Shown one piece after another: positions 55,892 to 64,000 of a stretch of 64,000 bases of DNA. Numbering within the stretch: position 1 is the stretch's first letter; the number at the start of each line of letters is the position of its first letter. The stretch comes from Pseudomonadota bacterium (GTDB lineage: Bacteria; Myxococcota_A; Polyangia; Polyangiales; Polyangiaceae). Position numbers and translations under genes: made by a program. The DNA is taken from positions 1-64,000 of the forward strand of contig JAEYWK010000045.1 in the NCBI GenBank assembly GCA_023431345.1, read 5' to 3'. Below the pieces are notes generated by a model. It worked only from the letters and a program-made list of their open reading frames with translations, ran no database searches and was not told the origin of the DNA.

Positions 55892-56776
55892 TCAGCCGCC
55901 TCCCTTGTTCTTCCCTCGCCGCCCGCCGCCCGCGCCCGTATCGCAGTCTTTCACGTCGGTGAGGATGATCAGCACCTCCTCCAGCCGCGAAAAGTCGACT
56001 GTCGGCTCGGCGACCAGCGTCTGGTAGACGCCGAATTTCTTCTTCTCCACCGATTTGACGCGCGCGACGGGGATGCCCTTGGGGAAGCGGCAGCCCACGC
56101 CGCTCGTCACGAGCACGTCGCCCACGTCGACCTCGTCGCGACGCTCGGCCCACTCGACGCGCACCATGTAGCGCGAGCGATCGCCCTCGCCGCGGACGAA
56201 GCCGCGCGCGCCCGTGCGCTCCACGACCACGTCGACGCCGAAGCCGCTGTCGACGGTCAACTGCACGTCGATCTTTTCGCCCGCCACGCGCTGCACCGTA
56301 CCGACCGCGCCGTCGAGCGCGATCACCGGCATGTCGGGGCGGATGCTGGCGTTCGGACTGTCGAGCGTCACCTTCGCGACGCGGAAGAACTCCGTCGTGT
56401 CCTTACCGACTACGGCCGCGCTCACCATTTCGTGGGCGATCGTGTCACGCAGGCCGAGCAAGCGACGCAGGCGCCGATTGTCGGCCTGGGCTTGCTCGAG
56501 CTCACGCACGCGCGCGCCGAGGCGCGCATTTTCGTACGCCAAGCGGTTGTTGTCCTGCTTGACGTCGACCAGGTAGACGTACTGGCTGACGCCGCTGGAG
56601 ACGAAGCGCGCCAGCGCGGCCGCGAAATATTCGAGGGGGGCGCCGATGCGCGCCAACGCCGAGACGACCGGGTTCGTGTCCTGCGGGCTGCGAATACTCG
56701 CCCTCAAGAAGAAGAACGGCACCGAAAGCAGCACCACGACGACGATCGTGTCTCGGAGGCGTTTGAACGAGCCCAC
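55892..56776 (-). CDS. mreC: Rod shape-determining protein MreC
   Basis: 294 aa. One N-terminal TM helix (about 8-27), a coiled coil (about 70-105, NNRLAYENARLGARVRELEQAQADNRRLRRLLG) and paired beta domains (AAVVGKDTTEFFRVAKVTLDSP, MPVIALDGAVGTVQRV, DVLVTSGVGCRFPKGIPVARV). This is the periplasmic scaffold linking MreB to PBP2/RodA. The C-terminus ends in a GAGGGRRGKNKGGG tail that is more basic than usual. It starts ten bases after mreB. Confidence 0.93.
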   Translation of the reverse strand: MGSFKRLRDTIVVVVLLSVPFFFLRASIRSPQDTNPVVSALARIGAPLEYFAAALARFVSSGVSQYVYLVDVKQDNNRLAYENARLGARVRELEQAQADNRRLRRLLGLRDTIAHEMVSAAVVGKDTTEFFRVAKVTLDSPNASIRPDMPVIALDGAVGTVQRVAGEKIDVQLTVDSGFGVDVVVERTGARGFVRGEGDRSRYMVRVEWAERRDEVDVGDVLVTSGVGCRFPKGIPVARVKSVEKKKFGVYQTLVAEPTVDFSRLEEVLIILTDVKDCDTGAGGGRRGKNKGGG

Positions 56777-56785
56777 GGCGCGGCC

Positions 56786-57820
56786 TCAGCCGATCGTGAC
56801 TTCCTTCAGGAGCTCGATGTGATCGAGCGTCTTGCCGCTGCCGAGCACGACGGCGCTGATCGGGTCGTCGCTGACCATCACGGGCAAGCCTGTTTCCTCA
56901 CGCAAAAGTACGTCGATGTTCTTGAGCAGCGCGCCGCCGCCCGTGAGCACCACGCCTTTGTCCACGATGTCGGCCGCCAGCTCCGGCGGCGTGCGCTCGA
57001 GCGCGAGCAGCACGGCCTCGACGATGGCGTTGAGCGGCTCAGCCAGCGCCTCACGAATCTCGTCCGAGTTGACGGTGACCGTCTTGGGCACACCTGCGAC
57101 CATGTCGCGGCCCTTGACCTCCATCGTCATCTGCTGCTCGAGCTGATAGGCGTTGCCGATGGTGATCTTGATGCGCTCGGCCGTCTGCTCACCGATGGCC
57201 AGGTTGTACTTGCGCTTCATGTACGCGACGATGGCTTCATCCATCTTGTCGCCGCCGACGCGCACGCTCTGGGAATAGACGATCCCGGCGAGCGAGATGA
57301 CGGCGACCTCCGTGGTGCCGCCGCCAATGTCGACCACCATGTTGCCGCTGGGCTCGGTGATGGGTAGGCCGGCTCCGATGGCAGCCGCCATCGGCTCCTC
57401 GATCAGGTAGACCTCACGCGCGCCGGCGCTCTCGGCGCTCTCCTTCACGGCGCGCTTCTCGACCTCGGTGATGCCGAACGGCACGCAGATGATGATGCGA
57501 GGCTTCACCAGCGTGCGCCGATTATTGGCGCGCTGAATGAAGTAACGCAGCATCGCTTCGGTAATCTCGAAGTCCGCGATGACGCCGTCACGCAGCGGCC
57601 GAATGGCCTGAATGTTTCCTGGCGTACGCCCCAGCATCTCTTTCGCCTCGCGGCCTACCGCCAAGACGCGCTGCTCCCCGCGCGCGTCGCGCTGCACGGC
57701 GACCACGGAGGGCTCACAGCTCACGATACCCTTGCCCTTCAAATAGATGAGGGTGGTAGCGGTACCCAGGTCGATGGCCAGGTCGCTCGAGAACAGGCCG
57801 TATAGCCAGTCGAAGATCAT
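56786..57820 (-). CDS. mreB: Rod shape-determining protein MreB (actin-like)
   Basis: 344 aa, actin-fold ATPase that directs lateral wall synthesis. Phosphate-1 loop AIDLGTATTLIYLKGKGIV, connect and phosphate-2 motif VVDIGGGTTEVAVISLAG, adenosine motif VLTGGGALLKNI, and NNRRTLVKPRIIICVPFGIT. Full length and well conserved. First gene of the operon mreB-mreC-mreD-mrdA-rodA. About 180 bp separates it from the RNA-binding-protein gene upstream, where its promoter should lie. Confidence 0.96.
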   Translation of the reverse strand: MIFDWLYGLFSSDLAIDLGTATTLIYLKGKGIVSCEPSVVAVQRDARGEQRVLAVGREAKEMLGRTPGNIQAIRPLRDGVIADFEITEAMLRYFIQRANNRRTLVKPRIIICVPFGITEVEKRAVKESAESAGAREVYLIEEPMAAAIGAGLPITEPSGNMVVDIGGGTTEVAVISLAGIVYSQSVRVGGDKMDEAIVAYMKRKYNLAIGEQTAERIKITIGNAYQLEQQMTMEVKGRDMVAGVPKTVTVNSDEIREALAEPLNAIVEAVLLALERTPPELAADIVDKGVVLTGGGALLKNIDVLLREETGLPVMVSDDPISAVVLGSGKTLDHIELLKEVTIG

Positions 57821-57999
57821 CGAATCGGATGGGGGGTGGGGAGGGTCACCGGTCGCGTGAAGCCGAGGTTTTACCCGTCCGCCACAGTGAGGGGCGGTCG
57901 TAGCATGCGGTTCGGTTCGGGCGCAATGCGTCAGGAGGAGGCAAGGCCGGCCAAAGGGCCTACTCCGGCCTCCTCCACGCCCAGCCAGGGAAATTCAGC

Positions 58000-59001
58000 T
58001 CAATCGTCGTCCGGATCGTTACCCCAATTCCGGCCCCCGCCCCCGCGCTCTCGCTTGCCGCCGGCGGCTCCACCACCCTCGCCGCCGCGCCGCTTCTTCT
58101 TCTTCTTGTCGTCCCAGTTACCGCCACCGCCCCCGGGAGGAGCAGGCGGGCCGAAGTTACGGGCACGGCGCGCATCGACGGGGGGACGAGCGGAATCACC
58201 GCCGGCCGCGCCGTCGGGTGAGAAGCCACCGCCACCGCCACCCGCGCCGCCGCCCGCGTAGCCAGCGCCGCCACCGGCGTAGCCACCGCCACCGCCACCG
58301 CCGCCGCCCGCGTACCCGCCGCCGGCATAGCCACCTTCACGCGGCGGCCGCGGTCCGCCCGGACCTCCCGCGGGACGTTCACCGCGCGGATGCGCGATGT
58401 TCACCATCAGGCGTCGCCCTCGCACGTCGAGGTTACGCAGCGTGCCGAGGGACTCGTTCGCGGCGTCCGCAGATGCGCACGTCACGAAACCGAAGCCGCG
58501 CAGGCGCCCGTCGGGGCCGAGCGGCAGGTGGATGCGCACCGGCGCAGCCAGACCATTATCGGTGAAGAGCGACGTTACTTCTTGCTGAGAGACGTCGTAC
58601 GGCAGATTGCCCACGTACAGCGTGCGGTCTTCTTGGCCGGCGCCAGCGCCTCCTCCTCCGCCGGCGCTCGCGGCGCCGCCGCCGAAGCCGCCGGGCGCAT
58701 CACTGCGCTCGCGCCCCATACCGCCCTCGCGGCGCGGTGGCTCCGAAGAGAACGGACGGACCGAAATCGGTCGCCCCGCTTGCAGCGAGCCATCGAGCGA
58801 GTCTCGTGCTGCTGCTGCCTCCTCGGAAGATGCAAACGTGACGAAGCCGAAGCCTCGCACGCGCCCCGTCGCGCGATCGCGCGGAAGGCTGACGTCGGTT
58901 ACTTTGCCACCTGTCGCTTCGAAAACTTCACGGAGTGCGTCCTCCGTGATCGACTCGGGCAAGCCCGCGACAAAGAGCTTGCGTGCGTCCTCAGTCGCCA
59001 T
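58000..59001 (-). CDS. Two-RRM RNA-binding protein with Gly/Tyr-rich low-complexity tail
   Basis: 333 aa. RRM1 (about 7-85) with RNP2 LFVAGLP and RNP1 RGFGFVTF; a Gly-rich linker (about 95-122); RRM2 (about 127-200) with RNP2 LYVGNLP and RNP1 RGFGFVTC. The C-terminal ~130 residues are built of GGYAGGG repeats, then a basic KKKKRRGG block and GGGGRNWGNDPDDD. Most bacterial RRM proteins have one RRM and a short tail; two RRMs plus a Gly/Tyr-rich tail recall eukaryotic hnRNPs. Probably RNA metabolism or condensate formation. It is transcribed alone, divergent from the lipid kinase gene. Confidence 0.88.
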   Translation of the reverse strand: MATEDARKLFVAGLPESITEDALREVFEATGGKVTDVSLPRDRATGRVRGFGFVTFASSEEAAAARDSLDGSLQAGRPISVRPFSSEPPRREGGMGRERSDAPGGFGGGAASAGGGGGAGAGQEDRTLYVGNLPYDVSQQEVTSLFTDNGLAAPVRIHLPLGPDGRLRGFGFVTCASADAANESLGTLRNLDVRGRRLMVNIAHPRGERPAGGPGGPRPPREGGYAGGGYAGGGGGGGGGYAGGGAGYAGGGAGGGGGGFSPDGAAGGDSARPPVDARRARNFGPPAPPGGGGGNWDDKKKKKRRGGEGGGAAGGKRERGGGGRNWGNDPDDD

Positions 59002-59254
59002 CTGATTAGCGTTCCTATCGTACTAAACGTAAGCGCGGCGCTCCGTTGCCCATGCCATGTGGTTGATAGGCGAACGGATGGAGCCCAGCGAGACGATAAC
59101 TTTCGCCCTTTCGGCGTTCAAGTGCCGGCTCGCGATTCGCGCGTGAGCATCGGCCAATCGGCCGATGCCGCGGCCGATTTTCAGGCCCGCTTGGAACGAA
59201 GCGCCCGGGTTAGATTCCGCTCGTGAGCCAGCCCCCAGCGTCGAGACGAGCGCG

Positions 59255-60184
59255 ATGACCCGCTTCCGCGTCATCCTCAACCCCAGCGCCGGCAGCGGCA
59301 GCGCTGCGCGTAAAAAAGCCGCGATCGTCGGGGCGTTGACCGTTTCCGGCTCCGCACCAGAGGTCGTGCACACCGAGGGCCCTGGTGACGCGGGCCGGCT
59401 GGTGCGCGAGGCTCGGCGCGACGGCGTCGACTGCGTCGTGCTGGTGGGCGGCGACGGGACGCTCAATGACGCCGCGCAGGGCTACCTTGAGCCCGACGGC
59501 AGCGTCGCCCAGGGCCCCGATCTCGCCCTCATCCCGTCCGGAACGGGTGGCGACTTCCGCCGCACCTTCGGCGTCGCGGAGGATGTCGAAGAGGCGGCCG
59601 CACGCCTGCTCGTCGCGCCCTCTCGCCCGCTCGACCTCGGCCTGCTCTCGGTGACGAGCCACGCCGGCAAGCAAGAGCGACGCGCGTTCGTCAACATTAC
59701 CAGCTTCGGCATCGGCGGCCTCACCGACCGCATCGTCAACGCGACGCCCAAGTGGGTAGGCGGCAAGGTCGCGTTCTTCACGGGCACGCTGCGCGCGATG
59801 CTCGTCTACAAGAACGCGCCCGTGCGCGTGAAGGTCGACGGCGAGGTCTGGCTCGAGGCGCCGATCTTCAACGTCGCGCTCGCGAACGGCCGCTACTTCG
59901 GGGGCGGCATGCTGATCGCGCCCGACGCGGATCCGAGCGACGGGCTGCTCGACGTCGTGGCGCTCCAGGACCTTTCGCGCTTGCAAAGCGCCGCGCTCGC
60001 TCGCTTCATCTACGACGGCAAGCACGTGGGGCGTGGAGGCGTGAAGCTGACGCGCGGCAAGCGCATCGAAGCCGAGCCGCTCGCGACGGGCACGGAGGTG
60101 CTCATCGACATGGACGGCGAGACTCCGGGGCGGTTGCCGCTCACGGCCGAGCTCGCGCCCGGTGCGCTACGGCTTCGAGTGTAA
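59255..60184 (+). CDS. Diacylglycerol kinase family lipid kinase (DagK/YegS)
   Basis: 309 aa from ATG 59255. Catalytic DAGK domain with FRVILNPSAGSGSA at the start, the nucleotide motif VLVGGDGTLNDAAQGYL, IPSGTGGDFRRTFG and NVALANGRYFGGGMLIAPDADPSDGLLDVV. These enzymes phosphorylate diacylglycerol or related lipids at the membrane face. Its 3' end overlaps the convergent lgt gene by 18 bases. Confidence 0.9.
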   Translation: MTRFRVILNPSAGSGSAARKKAAIVGALTVSGSAPEVVHTEGPGDAGRLVREARRDGVDCVVLVGGDGTLNDAAQGYLEPDGSVAQGPDLALIPSGTGGDFRRTFGVAEDVEEAAARLLVAPSRPLDLGLLSVTSHAGKQERRAFVNITSFGIGGLTDRIVNATPKWVGGKVAFFTGTLRAMLVYKNAPVRVKVDGEVWLEAPIFNVALANGRYFGGGMLIAPDADPSDGLLDVVALQDLSRLQSAALARFIYDGKHVGRGGVKLTRGKRIEAEPLATGTEVLIDMDGETPGRLPLTAELAPGALRLRV

Positions 60185-61072
60185 GAGGGCGCCCGGCTCA
60201 CGCAGCGCATCGGGAATTTCGGCGCGCTCGAAGCCACCGCCCTGCGCCACGGCGCGCGCGACACGCGAGAGCACGTAGAGGCCGAGCCCCAAGAGCCCGA
60301 AGCAGCCCCACTGGGCGGGCGTGAGCTGGAAATAGCGCGGATCGATCGCGCCCTGAACGCCGCCCGGCTCGCGCTCGCGCAGGAAATCGAGCGCGAAGCG
60401 CAGCGGGGCGTAGATGGTGCAGGCCAGACCGGCGAAGAAGCCCCACGGCCGTGGGCGCTTGGCCAAGCTCCAGAACGCGAGCGCCAGCGGGATCGTGATC
60501 AAGAGCTCGAGCAAGCCGAGGTCGAAGCGCCCGCCCGTGGGGTAGCGTACGGCCAGCCACGAATCACTGAGCAACCCGGGGTGATCGTGAACCGTCGAAC
60601 AGCCGAGGCGCCCGAAGGCCCAGCCGATCGGTAGCATCGACATCACGTTGTCGGCGTAGGGCATGACCCGCACGCGGTAGCGTGCGCGCCAGATCGATAG
60701 GCCTATCAGCGCACCCAGGAAGCCGCCGAAGCTGGACAAGCCGTCCCACAGCCGGAGCAGCGACCACGGATCCTGCAGCACGCGCTCCGGGTAGTAGAAG
60801 AGCTCGTCGAAGACATGCCCGCCGACGAAGCCGACGCCGACCACCCACGCAATGAACGAGCTCATCACGCGCTCGTCGAGGCCGATGCGACGCGCGCGCC
60901 GAATCGTGAGCTGCGACGCGATGATGACGCCGCTCGCGACCAAGAATCCGAACGGCTTGATGGACAGCGCAGTCGCCGGAAACCCGCGATAGAGACCGGC
61001 TGGCACCAAGGTCAGCTCGGGGATGGTGAGGTACGGCAGCAGCGGCGCGCTCCACATGGGCCGCGCGAGCAT
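60167..61072 (-). CDS. lgt: Prolipoprotein diacylglyceryl transferase (atypical motif)
   Basis: 301 aa with about seven TM helices, Lgt family. It transfers diacylglyceryl from phosphatidylglycerol to the lipobox Cys of prolipoproteins. The core GRLGCSTVHDHPG stands where the E. coli signature reads G-R-x-G-N-x-x-N-x-E; the Arg is kept while Asn is Cys and the acidic residue is reshuffled to HDH. Other stretches fit (FLVASGVIIASQLT, GFVGGHVFDEL, SSFGGFLGALIG). ATG 61072 follows the preceding stop by three bases; ATG 61057 is also possible. It may be the main Lgt with a lineage variant or a paralog. Confidence 0.8.
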   Translation of the reverse strand: MLARPMWSAPLLPYLTIPELTLVPAGLYRGFPATALSIKPFGFLVASGVIIASQLTIRRARRIGLDERVMSSFIAWVVGVGFVGGHVFDELFYYPERVLQDPWSLLRLWDGLSSFGGFLGALIGLSIWRARYRVRVMPYADNVMSMLPIGWAFGRLGCSTVHDHPGLLSDSWLAVRYPTGGRFDLGLLELLITIPLALAFWSLAKRPRPWGFFAGLACTIYAPLRFALDFLREREPGGVQGAIDPRYFQLTPAQWGCFGLLGLGLYVLSRVARAVAQGGGFERAEIPDALREPGALLHSKP

Positions 61073-61075
61073 AGC

Positions 61076-62050
61076 TTACGGCGCGGGCGGCGCCTCCGGG
61101 AACACCTCGAAGAAATCGTCGTCTGCTCCCGATCCCGCTGCCATGCGCGCGCGGAGCCCGCCGCAGGCGCGCTCCAAGATCGCGCCCGGTGAGGGCTCGA
61201 CCTGGCAGCTCGCGCTAGGAAAGCGCGCTTCGAGCACGCCCTGAATCAGTAGCTTGGCGCGCTCGATCCCCGCCGCGCGCTGCTCCGGCGTCGGCGAATC
61301 GACGGGCTCGAGCGAGAGCGCCTCGCCGAGGCGGGTCCACAGCTCCGGCCCCGCCAGGCGCGCGCGCGTGAGCAGGCCCCGCTCGAGCTCCAGCTGCACC
61401 TCGAGCAGCGACACGCGCTCGAGCAGCTTGCCCTCGCCCGGCACGAGATACGAAAGCTGGAGCAGCTTCTTGCAGCTGTCACCGCGGCATGAGCCGCGGG
61501 GAGCGCTCAGGCGAAACGCGAAGATGGTCTCGTCCGCCAGCTCCGAGGTAGGCTCACCGAAGCTGTCGATGCTGGTCACGCGCACCGCCCAGTCTTTCAA
61601 GGTGCGAACGAACGCGCGCCGCTGCGCCGCGGCCTCGATCAGCCGCGCTTGGCCGGCGGCGATCGCCGCGTCGTCGTCGCTCACGCGCTGCTTTCGCCGG
61701 GCTCGCCTGGCCTCGAGCGCCGCGATCCGTGATTTGACCTCGTTGATGTGCGGGCCGCTCGGTAGGGCCGCCTCGTAGGCGTAGAGCGCACCGATGCGGT
61801 CGAACGCGGCGAGGTAGTAAAGCTCCTCCTCGCGCTCGAACCAAGCCTTCAGCTGCTGATGGCGGCGCCCGCGCGGCACCTCGCGCAAGTAGCGATCGGC
61901 GGCGCGCAGGCGCTCTTCCAGCGTAGGCGCGACGCGGGTGGCGCGGTAGAGCGCGTACTCCTCGGGCCGCTCGCTGAGCGACGGGAGTGACGCGCAGCCG
62001 AGCGACGCGAGCAGCAAGGGGGCGGAAACCAGCAGCGCCCCGAGCTTCAC
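61076..62050 (-). CDS. Exported helical protein, unknown function
   Basis: 324 aa from a GTG at 62050 overlapping the preceding stop (GTGA); a GTG at 62080 lies inside the upstream gene. An N-terminal hydrophobic signal (KLGALLVSAPLLLASLGCAS) with a Cys at the right place makes a lipoprotein possible although the lipobox is weak. The mature part is mostly helical and charged (RLRAADRYLREVPRGRRHQQ, VKSRIAALEARRARRKQR) with a middle beta section (ETIFAFRLSAP) and a CRGDSCKK Cys pair. No family recognised. Middle member of a coupled envelope-gene set. Confidence 0.68.
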   Translation of the reverse strand: MKLGALLVSAPLLLASLGCASLPSLSERPEEYALYRATRVAPTLEERLRAADRYLREVPRGRRHQQLKAWFEREEELYYLAAFDRIGALYAYEAALPSGPHINEVKSRIAALEARRARRKQRVSDDDAAIAAGQARLIEAAAQRRAFVRTLKDWAVRVTSIDSFGEPTSELADETIFAFRLSAPRGSCRGDSCKKLLQLSYLVPGEGKLLERVSLLEVQLELERGLLTRARLAGPELWTRLGEALSLEPVDSPTPEQRAAGIERAKLLIQGVLEARFPSASCQVEPSPGAILERACGGLRARMAAGSGADDDFFEVFPEAPPAP

Positions 62051-62436
62051 GGCGGCCCTCCCACGGGGCAAAAATTGCACTCGGTCGGCGTGGTGGGCTC
62101 GCGATCGCTCAGGTAGCTCTCGTAGTCTCGGCAGCTACCGGCGCGGAGCGCGCGCAGGCAGACCTCGCCGTCGTGGACGAGCGGCACGCAGTCGGCGGGG
62201 AAGTCGCGCTGCACCAGCGAGTCACCGCACGCGCGCCGGCACGCGCGCGTGTCGAGCCCGCAGTCGCGGCAGCGCTCGCATTCGATGTCTTGCTTGGTCC
62301 AGAAGAACGTCTCGGGGTCGAGCTCTTGCGCCTCTTGGCCGCAACCACCCACGTCTCCGGGCACCGGCCCTGCGCAGAACACGAGCGCCACGAGACCCAA
62401 AACCAGCTGCAGCGATCGCGGCGTCGAGGCCTTCAT
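62047..62436 (-). CDS. Cys-rich small lipoprotein-like protein
   Basis: 129 aa. A signal-peptide-like N-terminus (LQLVLGLVALVFCAGPVPG) leads to GDVGGCGQEA, where the Cys could be lipidated. The mature part is Cys-rich: CERCRDCGLDTRACRRACGD, DCVPLV, VCLRAL, SCRDYESYL and CNFCPVGG. It probably forms a disulphide-bonded periplasmic or surface domain. Four-base overlaps on both sides (ATGA with the gene before, GTGA with the one after) tie it to its neighbours. Function unknown. Confidence 0.68.
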   Translation of the reverse strand: MKASTPRSLQLVLGLVALVFCAGPVPGDVGGCGQEAQELDPETFFWTKQDIECERCRDCGLDTRACRRACGDSLVQRDFPADCVPLVHDGEVCLRALRAGSCRDYESYLSDREPTTPTECNFCPVGGPP

Positions 62437-63104
62437 GGCAGGTGCTCCCAGTCGAAGACCACCCCGATCGACAGCGACGCGACCGGGATCAGCGTCAAGC
62501 TCTCTTCGATGGTGGCGGCGCCATAAAACAGGCTCATGTCGAGCTCGGCGCCGATGCCGAGGTTGGCGGTGAAGAAGTAAGCGGCGCCCAGGCCTGCTTC
62601 GAGCCCCACGGCCGCGTCGGGCTCGAGCACGATCGGAAAGCCGGCCCGGCCGTACGCGAGCACGCGCTGGTTGAGGCGCTTCACCAGCAAGTACGAGGGC
62701 GTGAGCACTTCTTGACGCACGCCGTGCACGGCGATCGAAAGGTGCGCAGCGATGCCGTGCTCGAACGAGTCGGGCGCGCTGAACGTGCGACCGAGGTGCA
62801 AATCGAGGTAGGTCGCGGTGAGCGACAACGACTCCGCGTCGTCGCCGAGCACGGTCTCGAGTCGATAAGGATTGTTGAAGCGTAGGCCACGGCCGACGTA
62901 CATGCCGCCGAGCCAGTGCGCATAGCCGCCCGCGTCACGCGGCGTGCGGGCGACGGCCGGCGGCTTCCCCTCCCCCGCGCTCGAGCTGGCCGCGGGGGGG
63001 AGCTCACGCAGCGGCTCCTCGGCGTCGGCGCGTGCCTCGCGAGGAGCGAGGCCCAGCAGCATCAGCGCGACGAGCTCAGCCCTGGCAAGCGCGCTCGACC
63101 GCAT
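62433..63104 (-). CDS. Outer-membrane beta-barrel-like protein
   Basis: 223 aa from ATG 63104, which overlaps the 3' end of the aminopeptidase gene by 29 bases and gives a signal peptide (ELVALMLLGLAPREARADAEE). The mature protein has alternating strands (YAHWLGGMYVGRGLRFNN, SLSLTATYLDLHLGRTFSAP, GIAAHLSIAVHGVRQEV, RVLAYGRAGFPIVLEPDAAV, AAYFFTANLGIGAELDMSLFYG, LIPVASLSIGVVFDWEHLP), as in a small barrel. Longer upstream starts give an Arg-rich, non-sensical sequence. Coupled to the Cys-rich gene by ATGA. Confidence 0.7.
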   Translation of the reverse strand: MRSSALARAELVALMLLGLAPREARADAEEPLRELPPAASSSAGEGKPPAVARTPRDAGGYAHWLGGMYVGRGLRFNNPYRLETVLGDDAESLSLTATYLDLHLGRTFSAPDSFEHGIAAHLSIAVHGVRQEVLTPSYLLVKRLNQRVLAYGRAGFPIVLEPDAAVGLEAGLGAAYFFTANLGIGAELDMSLFYGAATIEESLTLIPVASLSIGVVFDWEHLP

Positions 63105-64000
63105 CCACCGATCTCGGAATCTGCGCCGTGAGCACTTCATTGCCCGCGGGGGTGACCAAGACGTCGTCCTCGATGCGAACGCCGATCCCGCGGTACGGCT
63201 CGGCCGCGCCCGTGGCGTGCTCGGAAATGTAGATACCGGGCTCGACCGTGAGCACCATGCCCGGCTCGAGCGGGCGCCCCTTGCCGTCGCGGTAGTACGC
63301 GCCGACGTCGTGCACATCCATCCCCAGCCAATGGCTGCACTTGTGCATGTAGAAGGGCTTGTAGCGCATCTCCCGCATGGCGTCGTCGAACGGCCCTTCC
63401 ACCAAGCCGAGCTCGATCAAGCCGCGCGTGATGACCTCCGCCGACGCGACGTGCACGTCGTCGAGGGTGGCGCCGCTCTTGGCACGCTCGATGGCGCGCT
63501 CTTGGGCTTCGAGCACGAGCTCGTAGATGCGCCGCTGCGCGGGTGAAAAGCGGCCATTGACGGGGAAGGTCCGCGTCACGTCGGAGGCGTAGTAGTCGAG
63601 CTCGCAGCCCGCGTCGATCAGCAGCAACTCGCCGTCCTGCATGTCGCGGTTGTTCTTCCGGTAATGCAGGATGGTCGCGTTCACGCCGGAGCCGACGATC
63701 GGCTCATAGGCAGGGCGCTCACAGCCGTGCTTACGAAAAATGCCGCGAAACAGCGCGTCGATCTCACATTCGTTGAGCCCGGGCCGCGCCGCCTTCATCG
63801 CGGCGAGGTGCGCCTCGCCGCTGATGAGCGAGGCGCGACGCATGATCGCAAGCTCGTCGGCGCTCTTGAACAGGCGCTGCTCGTGCAGCTTGACCTCAGC
63901 GTCGATCATCCGCGTCGGGTACACCGCCCCGCGCCGCCCACGACGGCGCGCCGCGTCGAGGGCGGCGAACATGACGTCGTCCTGCTCACGATGGCGGCCG
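63076..64000 (-). CDS. pepP: Xaa-Pro aminopeptidase (PepP, M24B), 5' end outside window
   Basis: At least 308 codons of the C-terminal pita-bread catalytic domain. It follows E. coli PepP closely: MIDAEVKLHEQRLFKSADELAIMRRA, metal ligands in LLIDAGCELDYYASDVTRTFPVNG (two Asp), HKCSHWLGMDVHDVG (His), TVEPGIYIS (Glu) and GVRIEDDVLVT (Glu). The frame stays open through the right edge, and the N-terminal creatinase-like domain (~130 residues in PepP) would lie beyond; the ATG at 63972 is therefore not the likely start. It removes N-terminal residues preceding proline. Confidence 0.92.
   Translation of the reverse strand, partial: GRHREQDDVMFAALDAARRRGRRGAVYPTRMIDAEVKLHEQRLFKSADELAIMRRASLISGEAHLAAMKAARPGLNECEIDALFRGIFRKHGCERPAYEPIVGSGVNATILHYRKNNRDMQDGELLLIDAGCELDYYASDVTRTFPVNGRFSPAQRRIYELVLEAQERAIERAKSGATLDDVHVASAEVITRGLIELGLVEGPFDDAMREMRYKPFYMHKCSHWLGMDVHDVGAYYRDGKGRPLEPGMVLTVEPGIYISEHATGAAEPYRGIGVRIEDDVLVTPAGNEVLTAQIPRSVDAVERACQG

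Noticed and set aside
63105..63317. Longer start for the barrel gene next to pepP
   Set aside because: The added sequence is an Arg/Ser/Thr-rich out-of-frame reading of pepP; a signal peptide begins at 63104.

Overview
The window is very G+C-rich, densely coded DNA with no insertion sequence, prophage, CRISPR array or tRNA gene that I can see. It looks like chromosomal backbone of a Myxococcota (Polyangia-type, formerly Deltaproteobacteria) genome. The reasons are an AgmX/GltJ-family gliding protein, Cys-rich secreted proteins with MopE-like Asp-rich metal-binding segments, zinc-ribbon/proline-rich membrane proteins, PknB-type kinases, TolQ-TolR-TolR motor clusters and GTG/ATG stop-start overlaps.

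Layout. 1-3.5 kb: end of a biotin carboxyl-carrier protein, a D-cysteine desulfhydrase-like PLP enzyme and a convergent membrane alkaline-phosphatase/sulfatase-fold protein. 3.5-9 kb (minus): xerC, a two-TM protein, an ABC-2 permease, an SRPBCC protein and a large Cys-rich lipoprotein. 9-14 kb: a degenerate histidine-kinase ATPase plus single-domain response regulator (plus), then TerB-like, an Ala/Pro/Glu-rich protein and hisF (minus). 14-18 kb: a translationally coupled trio (zinc-ribbon membrane protein, a 49-aa zinc-ribbon microprotein, a secreted propeller-like protein) facing a beta-barrel gene. 18-21.6 kb: an ErpA/IscA-type Fe-S carrier, an RpoH-family sigma factor, the RNase P RNA with a clear terminator, and an M20 amidohydrolase.

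21.5-30 kb (minus): AgmX/GltJ-like protein, an MshEN-REC-TPR fusion, tgt-queA, an NtrC-type activator and a tail-anchored Ser/Thr kinase. 30-41 kb (plus): a 148-aa protein, korAB (2-oxoacid:ferredoxin oxidoreductase), a 46-aa basic protein, clpS-clpA, a 153-bp inverted-repeat element and a fused HyuA-HyuB hydantoinase/oxoprolinase. 41-46.3 kb: two divergent TolQ-TolR-TolR clusters, the minus-strand one carrying a fourth periplasmic component. 46.6-48.8 kb: a full-length but catalytically degenerate relative of membrane pyrophosphatases. 48.8-52.2 kb: a SWIM/SNF2 helicase. 52.3-57.8 kb (minus): the mreBCD-mrdA-rodA cell-shape operon. 58-64 kb: a two-RRM Gly/Tyr-rich RNA-binding protein, a DagK-like lipid kinase, an atypical Lgt, a coupled set of three envelope proteins and aminopeptidase P running off the right edge.

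The strongest candidate for something undescribed is the pseudo-pyrophosphatase at 46614-48779. It keeps the family topology along its length but has lost the Asp/Asn/Lys residues that bind pyrophosphate and Mg. It follows directly behind a proton-motive TolQRR-type cluster. Second-tier candidates are the coupled zinc-ribbon trio, the four-gene TolQ-TolR-TolR-periplasmic module, the MshEN-REC-TPR fusion and the inverted-repeat element after clpA. All assignments come from reading the sequence by eye; no database search or structure prediction was run.
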